64,000 nucleotides of DNA from Gammaproteobacteria bacterium (GTDB lineage: Bacteria > Pseudomonadota > Gammaproteobacteria > Steroidobacterales > Steroidobacteraceae), in contig JAQGOE010000002.1 in NCBI GenBank assembly GCA_028293725.1, forward strand, positions 1 to 64,000, read 5' to 3'. Below are positions 43,038 to 51,957 of this stretch, in pieces (position 1 is the first letter of the stretch; each line of letters opens with the position of its first letter). The position numbers and the translations under genes are program-made. The notes under the pieces are model-generated. The model made no database searches and was not told the DNA's origin. It worked only from the letters and a program-made list of their open reading frames with translations.

Positions 43038-44338
43038 ACCACTCCGTTCTTCATCACGAACACGACATGCTCGAGCGCGGCGATATCCTTCGTGGGATCG
43101 CCGGGTACGGCAATCAGATCCGCCAGCATCCCCTGCCTGACGCGGCCGAGCGTCTTCTCCTGACGCAAAATCTTCGCATCCGTCGAGGTGGCAGCCGCCA
43201 GCGCCTGCGTGGGTGTCATCCCATCGCGCACCATCCATTCGAGCTCGCGATAGTTCGTCCCGTGCGTGAAAACCCCCACATCGCTCCCACATCCAATCGT
43301 GACACCCAACTTCATTGCCAGCCGGAACGCCTCGGCGGCACGCTGCATATCGGGCGTGGGCGGTGTCTTCCCGGCCTCGTAGTGATCGAAATACTGCGCA
43401 ATAGCCTCTTCCGCCGTCAGAGTCGGCAGAAACGCCACGCCGCGCGCGGCCATGAGTTTGAAAACTTCTTCTGTCCCGCCATATCCATGCTCTACGGTAT
43501 CGACGCCCGCAAGCACGGCTCGGCGCATTCCCTCGGCGGTCGCCGCATGAACTGCTACGGGCCGACCAGATGTATGCGCCGTGTCCACGAGCGCCTTGAG
43601 CTCCTCCTCGCTGAAGGAAGGCTGCGTGCTTCCATCAGGCCCCCAGCGATAGTCCGCATACACCTTGATCCAATCGGCGCCGCGCCCCGCCTGCTCCCGC
43701 GTAGCGCGGATAACGTCGGGCACACCACTCGCCTCCTGCGCGCCCTGGGGCGTACAGCAGATGTCAGGCCGCAAACTACGAGGCGCCGGACCGTACGCGC
43801 CAGTGGCAACAATCGCTCGGGTCGCAACGAACAAACGCGGGCCGGGAATGAGGCCATCCTCGATCGCACGCTTCAACCCCACGTCGGCGAAATCCGCCCC
43901 CTCGGTTCCTAGGTCACGCAATGTCGTGAATCCCGAAAGCAGGGTGGCTTTCGCCTGCTCCCCCGCCCTGAGCGTCCGATACGCCACAGGCTCCTTCAGA
44001 ACCTGGTCGTTCCAGGAAGTCTCGTTGTAGGGATGGAGGAAAAGGTGTGAATGGGCGTCCATGAGCCCGGGCAACAGCGTGGTGTCGGGCAGATCGATGA
44101 CCTGCGCACCCGGCGGCGGCAGTACGGCTACGGCTGCCCCTGCCTCCGGCCCAACACCCACAATGTGGTTTCCCTGGACCACCACTACCCATCCCGTGTG
44201 TACGGGCTCCCCCTCCGTCCACACCCGCGCCGGTCGCAGAACCACGGCGCCAGCCGGTTCTGCCGCTGCCTCACTGAAAACCGGGAATGCAGCCGCCGCG
44301 AGCGCAACCACCCCTACCACGATCCATGATTTCAACAA
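43022..44338 (-). CDS. Exported amidohydrolase family protein (imidazolonepropionase-like)
   Basis: A 438-residue metal-dependent hydrolase with a signal peptide (about residues 1-25, cut near SEAAAEP). Metal-site motifs are visible: [16 protein letters not shown] (HxH), a Lys-containing [29 protein letters not shown] and [13 protein letters not shown]. This pattern matches amidohydrolases near Xaa-Pro dipeptidase or imidazolonepropionase-like enzymes; the natural substrate is unknown. It is the last gene of the minus-strand series, eight bases after the 119-residue gene, so it may be transcribed with the machine operon without being part of it. Confidence 0.9.
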   Translation of the reverse strand: MLKSWIVVGVVALAAAAFPVFSEAAAEPAGAVVLRPARVWTEGEPVHTGWVVVVQGNHIVGVGPEAGAAVAVLPPPGAQVIDLPDTTLLPGLMDAHSHLFLHPYNETSWNDQVLKEPVAYRTLRAGEQAKATLLSGFTTLRDLGTEGADFADVGLKRAIEDGLIPGPRLFVATRAIVATGAYGPAPRSLRPDICCTPQGAQEASGVPDVIRATREQAGRGADWIKVYADYRWGPDGSTQPSFSEEELKALVDTAHTSGRPVAVHAATAEGMRRAVLAGVDTVEHGYGGTEEVFKLMAARGVAFLPTLTAEEAIAQYFDHYEAGKTPPTPDMQRAAEAFRLAMKLGVTIGCGSDVGVFTHGTNYRELEWMVRDGMTPTQALAAATSTDAKILRQEKTLGRVRQGMLADLIAVPGDPTKDIAALEHVVFVMKNGVVYKRP

Positions 44339-44345
44339 GCGAACC

Positions 44346-44705
44346 TCAGGAGCCCATCAACACTGTCGTATCGTAGCTCTCGAAGCCCTGGATGGCACGG
44401 CTGTAGGCGTTATAGACGAGGCGCTCGGCTATTTTGTCGGCGCGGGAGGAAAGCAGCATCCGTAGGACGATATCGTCGGCCGGGCGGGTGGCCTCTTCGG
44501 CCAGCAACTGCTCGATGACGCGGGTGAGACGGTGCATGAGCTCGTTGACGAACCGCAGGTGCGCGGTGTCATGCACCTGTTCCACCCCGGGACCGTAGGT
44601 GCCACGGGCCTCTTCCGCGAGCTCGTGGAGAAAAAGATTCAACAGCCGCGCCTTATCGAGGAGGCGCAGCTCCGAATAGAATTCGATCTCCGAGCGCAGA
44701 TTCAT
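44346..44705 (-). CDS. Uncharacterised 119-residue helical protein
   Basis: A soluble, wholly helical protein ([62 protein letters not shown]). No signal peptide. Not a family I can name. It is 45 bases after the AgmX-domain gene and before the amidohydrolase, in the same direction, so I infer co-transcription with the envelope machine. Confidence 0.65.
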   Translation of the reverse strand: MNLRSEIEFYSELRLLDKARLLNLFLHELAEEARGTYGPGVEQVHDTAHLRFVNELMHRLTRVIEQLLAEEATRPADDIVLRMLLSSRADKIAERLVYNAYSRAIQGFESYDTTVLMGS

Positions 44706-44750
44706 GACGGCTGGCCTTGGGGCATTCGGGGCACTGCCCCGCTACACGGT

Positions 44751-45671
44751 TCATCCTGCTGGGAAAAAGTCTATGGGTTTGGTGGTCGTGATCTGCGCCA
44801 CGTCCTCAGCGGGGAAGTGGAACAGCTTCACCAGCGAAATAATCTTAGCTTCGAGCTCAGCATCATGCAGCTCGGTCGAGACAACCTTGCACGCGGTCAC
44901 CTGACCGTCAGGGGTGATCGTGAACTCCAACACCAGCTTGCCCTGCAACTCAGGGTTACTGCGAGTCGCACGATTGTAGAGCGCGTAGATAGTGCCCTTG
45001 TTACGGTCGAACACCGTGGCGATCTCTTCCGCCGAACGGGAGGCCTTGCCGCTGCCGCCCGCGTGCGTCCCGCCCTGACTGTTGAGACCAGAGCGCGCGA
45101 TCGACGACGTCACCGATGTCGTATCGTGACCCGTGAGCGAACCCGCGCCGGTGCCGAAGCCACGGCTGGAATTAGCAGAAGTGATACCGCTGCTGCCGGC
45201 ACCCACCTTCGAAGTAATGAGCGACCGCTCGGCATGCGAATCAGCGCCCACAGCCCCTGACAGATTCTTGGTCTGCATGGGCGTGAGATCCATCTGCTGA
45301 CGCAAGTCCGCGAGCTCGTCCTTGAACTGGTTGACCTGTTTCTGCGCCTTCTCGCGCGCCACCTGCTTCTGGTCCACCGGGGGAGGGACGATCGGAGTCT
45401 TCTTCTCCGGCACCACCTTCGGCTTCTCTTCCACCGGCTTCGGCGGGGGCGGCGGCGGTTTCGGCTTCTCCTCGATCATGACCTGCGCGATCCGCTGCGG
45501 CACTTCCGTCTCTGCGGCGGTCGGCTTCGGATTCGGCAGCAACGGGAACAGGATCCCGAACAGGACCAGCAGGATCAGCAGGACCCGCAGAATCTTGCGG
45601 AAGCGCGACTCGGACTCGGGATCGCCTTCCCAAGGCAGGTCGAACTCGCGGTAAAAGGGCGCAATAACCAT
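44751..45671 (-). CDS. TonB-like protein with AgmX/PglI C-terminal domain
   Basis: A 306-residue TonB-like protein. A cytoplasmic N-terminus is followed by one transmembrane helix (about 28-46, ILRVLLILLVLFGILFPLL), a Pro/Lys-rich periplasmic stretch (EEKPKPPPPPPKPVEEKPK), a coiled coil (QKQVNQFKDELADLRQQMD), a Ser/Gly linker and a C-terminal AgmX/PglI domain (LQGKLVLEFTITPDGQVTACKVVS, then KLFHFPAED). That domain is named after two Myxococcus gliding proteins. It sits 19 bases after the second ExbD gene. Expected role: to couple the ExbB-ExbD motor in the inner membrane to periplasmic and outer-membrane partners. Confidence 0.88.
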   Translation of the reverse strand: MVIAPFYREFDLPWEGDPESESRFRKILRVLLILLVLFGILFPLLPNPKPTAAETEVPQRIAQVMIEEKPKPPPPPPKPVEEKPKVVPEKKTPIVPPPVDQKQVAREKAQKQVNQFKDELADLRQQMDLTPMQTKNLSGAVGADSHAERSLITSKVGAGSSGITSANSSRGFGTGAGSLTGHDTTSVTSSIARSGLNSQGGTHAGGSGKASRSAEEIATVFDRNKGTIYALYNRATRSNPELQGKLVLEFTITPDGQVTACKVVSTELHDAELEAKIISLVKLFHFPAEDVAQITTTKPIDFFPAG

Positions 45672-45689
45672 TACGTTTCCCGTACTCCG

Positions 45690-46211
45690 CTACGCCGGCT
45701 TGAAGCCGGCAGCCACCGGCTTCTCCTTCTGGATGACCGCCAGCGAGATGCGACCGTAGTCGGCATCCGTACAGGTCTTCATCACTTTCTTCAACACGTC
45801 GTAGGGCAGCGACTTATCCGCCATGATGGTGATCTCGCGCGCCGCCAGGTCGCGCTCGGTCATCGATTTACCCACCAGCAACGGCCGCTTCAGTGCGTCG
45901 CGCAGAGGGCCTACCAGCGCCTCCTTCGAGGCCTGCACTTCCGCGACGGTCGTGACGTGCTCGCCCTGCACGAACACATCGCCCTTGGTGATCATCACGA
46001 CGACCGAGTCCTTCGGCGCCTGCTGCGCGATGGACTGCGGAATCTCAATGCCCTTGCTGTTCTGGATGACCTCGACCTCGGTCGAGTACACCAGCAGAAA
46101 CGCCACCAGCGTCGAGAGAATGTCGATCAACGGGATAAGATTGAGCTGGGTGTCAGCGCGATGTCGCAAGTGGTGCTGCGCCATGCGCCGGGCGCGGTTC
46201 GACGTACTCAT
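45690..46211 (-). CDS. ExbD/TolR family proton-channel subunit (second)
   Basis: A 173-residue ExbD/TolR protein: cytoplasmic N-terminus, one helix with the conserved Asp (LIPLIDILSTLVAFLLVYS) and a periplasmic ExbD domain (ITIMADKSLPYDVLKKVM). Together with ExbB it converts proton flow into movement of periplasmic parts. It starts two bases after the other ExbD gene. Two different ExbD subunits next to one ExbB is the arrangement of AglR-AglQ-AglS and some other energised envelope systems. Confidence 0.93.
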   Translation of the reverse strand: MSTSNRARRMAQHHLRHRADTQLNLIPLIDILSTLVAFLLVYSTEVEVIQNSKGIEIPQSIAQQAPKDSVVVMITKGDVFVQGEHVTTVAEVQASKEALVGPLRDALKRPLLVGKSMTERDLAAREITIMADKSLPYDVLKKVMKTCTDADYGRISLAVIQKEKPVAAGFKPA

Positions 46212-46213
46212 GG

Positions 46214-46768
46214 TTATTTCACCTGACTGGGCGCAGCGCCGGGCGCGCCGGCAACGGGGGCCGCATCGGTCGCGGGCGCATCGCCAATGGAGACGTCCGG
46301 GAAGAGCTCCGCCTGCACGGTGTTCAACCCTTGTGACACCTCGAACACACGCACGCGATCCATGACCTGCACGAGGATGTCGTAGGGAGTGTCCGGCTCC
46401 AGCAGGATGGTGGCGTCCGTCTTCTCGGGGAACTTGTTCTTGACCCGTTTCAGGTAGTCGGTCAGGCCATCGTAGTCATAGCCGGACGCGTTGTTAGGCA
46501 TCGTGGCCAGCGGGCCGCTGTTGCGATCCGCGACCTGCAGCAGATCCTTCCGCACCATGACCTCGATCTGCAGCCCCGGCGGCGGGTCTTTGAACTCCGT
46601 CTGGTCGGCCGGCATGTTGAGTTGCAGTATCACGGTGCGTGAGAACACTGCCGTCATGAGCAGGAACGTCACGAGCACCGTGAAGATGTCGATCATCGGC
46701 ACCAACAGCAGCTCCGCGGGCCGCTTGTGATGACGCTCGAGCTTCCGTGTTTGATAGGAGCGACGCAT
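46214..46768 (-). CDS. ExbD/TolR family proton-channel subunit (first)
   Basis: A 184-residue ExbD/TolR protein. The helix has the channel Asp in LVPMIDIFTVLVTFLLMTA; the periplasmic part has TILLEPDTPYDILVQVMDRVR. It differs enough from its neighbour to be a paralogue with its own place in the complex. The C-terminus carries a short Pro/Ala-rich tail. It lies 17 bases after the ExbB gene. Confidence 0.93.
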   Translation of the reverse strand: MRRSYQTRKLERHHKRPAELLLVPMIDIFTVLVTFLLMTAVFSRTVILQLNMPADQTEFKDPPPGLQIEVMVRKDLLQVADRNSGPLATMPNNASGYDYDGLTDYLKRVKNKFPEKTDATILLEPDTPYDILVQVMDRVRVFEVSQGLNTVQAELFPDVSIGDAPATDAAPVAGAPGAAPSQVK

Positions 46769-46785
46769 GGGAGACTAGGCTGTGG

Positions 46786-47436
46786 TCAGGCCGCCGCGGC
46801 CGGCGTTTGACGCTCGGTGATCGCGTTCAGGAACTTCACGGAGGCCATCTCGAGGCTGTCGATCAGCTCGGTGGTCTTCGTTTGCAGGAACGCGTGCACG
46901 AACAACAGCGGCACCGCCGTCATGAGGCCGAACGCCGTACAGTTCATCGCGACCGAGATACTCGCCGACAGCAGGTTGGCTTTCTCGGCCGGGTTGATGG
47001 TCGCTACCGCCGCGAAGGCGCGGATGAGGCCCATAACCGTACCCAGAAGGCCGAGCAGTGTCGCGAGATTCGCGAAGGTCGCGAGATAGTGCGTGCGCTT
47101 TTCCAGGCGCGGCACGACCTCCATGAGGCTTTCTTCCATGGCCTTCTCGATGTCATCCCGGCGGCGTGCCGTGGAGATACGAGCCAGGCCGTAGTTGAGG
47201 ATGTGTCCGATCGCCGACTCGGATTTCGAGGTGACCTGCACCACCTGACGGAAGTTGCCCTGCGACAGCATGGGCACAATCTCGTTCCAGAGGCTGCGGT
47301 TACGTACGGCGGTATGTGTCAGGTAGATATATCGCTCGATCGCGATCGCTGCCCCGACAACGAACACAACGGCAATCGGGTACATGAAGTCCCCGCCGCC
47401 TTGAAAGAATCGCACGATCAAGTTCCACAGACCCAT
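46786..47436 (-). CDS. MotA/TolQ/ExbB proton-channel protein
   Basis: A 216-residue protein with three membrane helices. The first is near the N-terminus (GGGDFMYPIAVVFVVGAAIAIERYIYL), the long conserved segment is FANLATLLGLLGTVMGLIRAFAA, and the third is SVAMNCTAFGLMTAVPLLFVHAFL. It forms the pentameric proton channel around the ExbD helices. First of the motor block; the 138-base gap before it contains no gene and may hold a separate promoter. The AglR-type motor in Myxococcus is the nearest functional comparison. Confidence 0.93.
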   Translation of the reverse strand: MGLWNLIVRFFQGGGDFMYPIAVVFVVGAAIAIERYIYLTHTAVRNRSLWNEIVPMLSQGNFRQVVQVTSKSESAIGHILNYGLARISTARRRDDIEKAMEESLMEVVPRLEKRTHYLATFANLATLLGLLGTVMGLIRAFAAVATINPAEKANLLSASISVAMNCTAFGLMTAVPLLFVHAFLQTKTTELIDSLEMASVKFLNAITERQTPAAAA

Positions 47437-47574
47437 CGTTCACTCCCATCCGCGCTGCGGCCGTGCCGAGCGTAGACCTAGACACACACACTTTTTCCAG
47501 TTTACAAAAATGACGGACGCATACGTAAAAAGCTGCGACCCAGTCCTCATCCCGGATGCTTCACCGCAACCTTC

Positions 47575-48234
47575 TCAGCGCTTGTCGCCAGAACCTTGAC
47601 CCGCCGCTCCCGCATCCTTGTCCGCGCCGCCCGAGGCGTCGGGTTTCAGGGCGTCGTAGTAGCGATTTTCGCGCTTGAAAACGTCACGGTCGACCGGCTG
47701 CAGCACTTCATCGAGCAGGCTGTTCGCAGGCTTGCCCAGCAGGTCGCCGAGATCGGCACGCTTCCAGGGCACGATATATAGCACCTTCGGCAACTCCTGG
47801 TTACCGGTGATCTCTGTCGTATCGAGCTGCAGACGATCCTCCTTACCCTTCGAGCCGGAGTTAGGTCCGGGGGGGCCCGCGGACACGCCGGCCGCCGGTT
47901 TACCGGCCACCGATTTGCCTCCCGCCGCTGTGCCAGTCGAGCCGCTGTCAGGCGGTTTGGCGCTTCCGGCTGACTTGCTCGCGGACGCCTTGCCAACTTT
48001 CGGTGCAACCGGCGCCGTGCTTGGTGGAGTAACGGTACCCGGGCTCGTGGAATCCGGCGGGGGCGCCGCCGAGGTGTTCACACCCGGCTCGAGATCTTCG
48101 GGACGCGGGGCGTTGTGTGCCGGTGCAACCGGCGAAGGGGGCGGCGGGCTCTGCTGAGCCAGGGCGCCGGATGAGACCGACGTCGCCAACAAGCCTGCAA
48201 CAATCCACCGTGAGGTCCAGTCACACATAGTCAT
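47575..48234 (-). CDS. Exported Pro/Ala/Ser-rich protein of the machine operon
   Basis: A 219-residue protein: signal peptide (about 1-26, cut at ALAQQ), a long low-complexity region rich in Pro, Ala, Ser, Gly, Lys, then a folded C-terminal part with LDTTEITGNQELPKVLYIVPWKRADLGDLLGKPANSLLDEVLQPVDRDVFKRENRYYD. I do not recognise a family. Its start overlaps the TPR lipoprotein stop (ATGA), so it is part of the same unit. The VLYIVPWK segment may be a contact site; this is inference. Confidence 0.75.
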   Translation of the reverse strand: MTMCDWTSRWIVAGLLATSVSSGALAQQSPPPPSPVAPAHNAPRPEDLEPGVNTSAAPPPDSTSPGTVTPPSTAPVAPKVGKASASKSAGSAKPPDSGSTGTAAGGKSVAGKPAAGVSAGPPGPNSGSKGKEDRLQLDTTEITGNQELPKVLYIVPWKRADLGDLLGKPANSLLDEVLQPVDRDVFKRENRYYDALKPDASGGADKDAGAAGQGSGDKR

Positions 48235-49139
48235 GCTCCTGCTTTCGGGGGCGGAGCTGCCGCCGGGGCGGGCTGCTCAGCAGGTTTCTCGCCCGGAGCG
48301 GCCGCTGGGGGCGCGTCGGTCGTCGGCGGGGCAGCATCAGACGATCCCGCGGCCGGCGTCGCTGAAGGACGCTTCAATGGCGGCTTGCCCGTGCGTGCCC
48401 GCAACTCCGCGATCCAACCACTGACGGGCTTTTCCTCGCCTGTCAGTTCCTTGTAACGCTCGAACGCGGTGAGTGCGCGCTCGGGGTCACCTAGATAGAG
48501 GTCGGAAACCACCCCGAGGTTCCGATAGGCCGGCGCAAAGTTGGGATCGGCGGAAATTGCCTTTTCGTAAGAAGCCGCGGCGTTCGGGAATTCACCGCGA
48601 AGTCTCTGCGTGGCACCGAGCTCGGTCCAGGCAACGGCACTGCCATCATTGCGCTCCACCGCCGTCTTGAGCGAGTCTTCGGATAGATCGAGGCGACCCG
48701 TCTTGCGGTAGAGAATACCCAGGTTCACATACGGCGCCGCCAATTGCGGGAACTGCAACGCGACCTGTTTGAATTCGAGCTCCGCCTCGGTGTTGTTACC
48801 GGAGCGCATGAGGCCGACCGCACGATCGAAGTCGGCTTTACCGCGCGCGGTGACCGCTACGGGAGCGCCGGACGCTGAGCCAGATGCGGCACCAGGAGCC
48901 GCGTTGGTACCGGACTGGCCTGGCGCGGTGGCGCCCGGCTTTCCAGCACCGGTAGCCGCTTTGGCTCCCACAGCAACAGGCTCGGATGGCGCCTCTTTCG
49001 GCTTCGACGGCGCAGACCCGCACGCAACCAACAGCAGGGCCGCAGCCACGGACACCACGGAGCCGGCCGCGCGCAGCACTGACGCGCGCGGGCCGAGCGG
49101 CCGGCTGACGGCCACCCCACGCTGGCCCGAGGAGGCCAT
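48231..49139 (-). CDS. TPR outer-membrane lipoprotein of the machine operon (GltE/AglT-like)
   Basis: A 302-residue lipoprotein with lipobox LVAC. After a low-complexity Ala/Gly/Pro linker come about four TPR units (KADFDRAVGLMRSGNNTEAELEFKQVALQFP; APYVNLGILYRKTGRLDLSEDSLKTAVERN; AWTELGATQRLRGEFPNAAASYEKAISADP; AYRNLGVVSDLYLGDPERALTAFERYKE). A TPR lipoprotein of this size is a member of the Agl-Glt-like core. The start is the ATG at 49137-49139, one base after the large TPR gene stop. The C-terminus is Pro/Ala-rich. Confidence 0.85.
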   Translation of the reverse strand: MASSGQRGVAVSRPLGPRASVLRAAGSVVSVAAALLLVACGSAPSKPKEAPSEPVAVGAKAATGAGKPGATAPGQSGTNAAPGAASGSASGAPVAVTARGKADFDRAVGLMRSGNNTEAELEFKQVALQFPQLAAPYVNLGILYRKTGRLDLSEDSLKTAVERNDGSAVAWTELGATQRLRGEFPNAAASYEKAISADPNFAPAYRNLGVVSDLYLGDPERALTAFERYKELTGEEKPVSGWIAELRARTGKPPLKRPSATPAAGSSDAAPPTTDAPPAAAPGEKPAEQPAPAAAPPPKAGA

Positions 49140-49140
49140 G

Positions 49141-51957
49141 TCAGTTGAGGCTCGTGACCACATCCTGCGTCATCTCCGTCTTGCCGTAACGGGCGGGTTT
49201 GAGCTCGGCCAGTACCTTGAAGCTCTTCTGCACCCACTCGTCGTAAACACCATCTTTCGCGCGCGACGTATTCAGCTCGTGCGCCTTGATGGCCTGCTCC
49301 TCGAAAGGAAACACCTGCTCCTCGAGCAGCGAGTTGTATTCCTCGAGCTCATCGCCCTTGAGATTCTTGGGGCGCTCGGAGGCGAGGAGGTCCTTCGACA
49401 GCGTCCGATATAATTCGGCCATCTCGAAAGTCGCGGCGGTGGTGACCTCCGCGACCTGGTACTCGGCGGCCTTCTTGTATCCGTTCATCGCGTCTTCGAG
49501 CGCCTTACGCTTCGCGACGAGGCTCTTCTTCAAAGGCAACGTCAGGCGCACGGCGCGAAACTCGTCGCGGGCCGGCTGCGCGAGGGCAAGTTGTGCCTTC
49601 GCCGCGAGGTAATGCGTACGCTCGGTTCGCTGCGCGCCCGCCTGGCTATCGACCTTGATGATTTCGCGGTACCAGTAATCCCGCTTGTTGATATCGCCCG
49701 ACTTCGTCGCGTAGTCCGCGAGCCGCTGGCGGGCCTCTTCGGCGTCCACGATCGGCAGCGGATTCGAGGCGACGAACTTCTCGAGCATCGAGACTGCCTT
49801 CGGCACGTTGTTCGCTTTCGCGTATAAATCCGCCGACTGCAACAGGGCCTCCCGTTGGACCGCGCGATCTTCGGTCGGGCTCGTCGCAATCTTCTCGAAC
49901 TCACCGGCGGCCTCGCCGGGGTGGCCTGCTTCGGCGTAAGCCACCGCCAGCTTCTTGGTCACATCGGCGCCATGCTCATTCTTCGGAAACTGGCGCCGGT
50001 AATCCTCCAGCACGGTAATGGCCCGATCCCACTGCTTGAGCACGATGAGTTGCGCGGCGGCGTCATACATAGCGGTCGCGCGGATCGTGGAATCCGGGGC
50101 GACGCGCGCCACACGCAGATAGTCGTCCACGGCGCCCGCGGCGTCGCCCGACTTCTGCTTCGCCTCGCCCTGTTTGTAGACACTCGCCGCGAGACCCTCG
50201 GTGAGCTCCGTGCGCAACTTCTCATCCGTACCGGCGAACTCGCGCGCCTTCACGAAAGCCGGCTCGGCTTTGTCGTATTCGTTCTGGTCGTAGTGCGAGC
50301 GCGCGATGATGGTCCACGCGATGCGTTGCTTCGCGGGTTCGACTGGCGGCTGGCGTGCCAGGATCGACTCCGACACCGTGATGGCGCGCGGGAGATCCTT
50401 GGCCGCGAAAATATCTTCGGCCGCGCGAGTCAACACACCCGCGCTGTCGGGGTGCTCGGGGAAGGTCTGCGCGAACTTCACGCCCGCATCCGTGGAACGC
50501 TTGTGCCATTCGACCTTCTCGGGTCCGGAAAGCGACTCTTCGCCTTTCTGGTACGACACCAGGCCGGCATAGGCGGCGGTCGCCGACTTGGCGTTCTTCG
50601 GATAGCCGTACGCCGTGTGCTCGTATTCGGCCGCGGCGTCCGCGTACTGGTGACTTTCGAACAGCGTTTCGGCCAGCAGGTAGTTGGTGGCAGCGGAATC
50701 CGGATCGTCCGGGAACGATTTCAGGTAATCGCGATACCAGCGTGAGGCTTCCTGGTAGTCCTCCTGGCGTTTGCTCTTCTGCGCGGTCGCGTGAAAGTAC
50801 GTCGCGACATCCTTCAGGTTGATCTTCAACTCCTGCACGACCTTCGGATACTGCGCTTTTTCGCGAGTCTTCCAGAACGGTGAGCTGAAGTTGTAGCGCT
50901 CCACGAATTCGTGCTTACCCTGCAGAACGAGCTCCGCGAAACCGCCCTTGCCGTAGGCGTTGATCGCCAGCATCGCGAGATTCGGCGCCTGATCGGTGTA
51001 GGGATCGCTCTTCACGTAGGCGAGGTAAGCGGCGGCAGCATCCTGGTAGCGCTGCTCGCCGACGTACAGGTCGCCCAGACGCTCGTACAGCAAATAGGAA
51101 TACGGCGCCTCACCATGCCGTTTCAGAAAGGCATCGATGGAAGCCGGGCCCTGTCCGTAGGAGAAGGCGATACTCATGACCCGCAGCGTATCTTCGACGA
51201 GCTCGCGATCCGCGCGCTTGAGGCTTTCGACGGTCGGCGACTTGCCGTTACGACCGACCAGCGTGAGATCCAGAACACCGGCGAACGACGACAAGCTCTC
51301 GTCGGTCATCGACTGTTTGTACAGCGACCAGCCGTGCTTGTAGAGACTCTGCTCGTAGAAATCGGAGGACTTGCCGTGCTGGATGACCACGGCGTAGGCC
51401 CGCTCGGCCTCGGGATAGCGCTTCGCGGAAAACAGCAATTCGCCGCGCCGGAACTGCACTTCATCGAGCGACGGACTGTTCGGATATTTCTTGACGACGA
51501 GATCGAGCGTCGCGAGCGCCTGCTCCGGTTGGCCGGTCGTCTCATAGGCGCGCGACAGCTGGTACAACACCTGGTCGTTGCGCGGATAGTTGGGATACGC
51601 CTTCAACAGGGTCGAATACAACTTGATGGCTTCGCCACTCTGCAGGTCGACGAGCCCGACCTCCTTCTCCATGCGCTCGAGGTCGCCCGAGTCGAGTTTC
51701 AGGTCGCCGAGGCGCCGCATGGCCTCGGCCTGCAACTCCGGGTCGGTCTTCTGCAACTGGAGGAAGCGACGGTAGTTGTCCATCGCCTTCGCAATACTCG
51801 ACTCGACTTTCGCATCCTTGTGGACCGGGATGTCGTGCGACTTCAGATCCTTGATGGTCTGTTTGTTGGAGTCGTCGGCGTAAGCAAGCGGCAGACAGGC
51901 CGGCGCGGTGCAGGCCACCAGGACGAGAGCCACGGCTGTCGCAACGGACGACTTCAT
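49141..51957 (-). CDS. Large periplasmic TPR protein of the machine operon
   Basis: A 938-residue protein: signal peptide (about 1-27, LPLAYADDS), then many TPR-like helical pairs to the C-terminus. Clear units include EAIKLYSTLLKAYPNYPRNDQVLYQLSRAYETTGQPEQALATLDLVVKKYP, EVQFRRGELLFSAKRYPEAERAYAVVIQ and AVSMLEKFVASNPLPIVDAEEARQRLADYA. This is a long solenoid for protein contacts, likely spanning part of the periplasm. Its ATG overlaps the stop of the upstream TPR gene. I infer it to be a structural element beside the motor. Confidence 0.88.
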   Translation of the reverse strand: MKSSVATAVALVLVACTAPACLPLAYADDSNKQTIKDLKSHDIPVHKDAKVESSIAKAMDNYRRFLQLQKTDPELQAEAMRRLGDLKLDSGDLERMEKEVGLVDLQSGEAIKLYSTLLKAYPNYPRNDQVLYQLSRAYETTGQPEQALATLDLVVKKYPNSPSLDEVQFRRGELLFSAKRYPEAERAYAVVIQHGKSSDFYEQSLYKHGWSLYKQSMTDESLSSFAGVLDLTLVGRNGKSPTVESLKRADRELVEDTLRVMSIAFSYGQGPASIDAFLKRHGEAPYSYLLYERLGDLYVGEQRYQDAAAAYLAYVKSDPYTDQAPNLAMLAINAYGKGGFAELVLQGKHEFVERYNFSSPFWKTREKAQYPKVVQELKINLKDVATYFHATAQKSKRQEDYQEASRWYRDYLKSFPDDPDSAATNYLLAETLFESHQYADAAAEYEHTAYGYPKNAKSATAAYAGLVSYQKGEESLSGPEKVEWHKRSTDAGVKFAQTFPEHPDSAGVLTRAAEDIFAAKDLPRAITVSESILARQPPVEPAKQRIAWTIIARSHYDQNEYDKAEPAFVKAREFAGTDEKLRTELTEGLAASVYKQGEAKQKSGDAAGAVDDYLRVARVAPDSTIRATAMYDAAAQLIVLKQWDRAITVLEDYRRQFPKNEHGADVTKKLAVAYAEAGHPGEAAGEFEKIATSPTEDRAVQREALLQSADLYAKANNVPKAVSMLEKFVASNPLPIVDAEEARQRLADYATKSGDINKRDYWYREIIKVDSQAGAQRTERTHYLAAKAQLALAQPARDEFRAVRLTLPLKKSLVAKRKALEDAMNGYKKAAEYQVAEVTTAATFEMAELYRTLSKDLLASERPKNLKGDELEEYNSLLEEQVFPFEEQAIKAHELNTSRAKDGVYDEWVQKSFKVLAELKPARYGKTEMTQDVVTSLN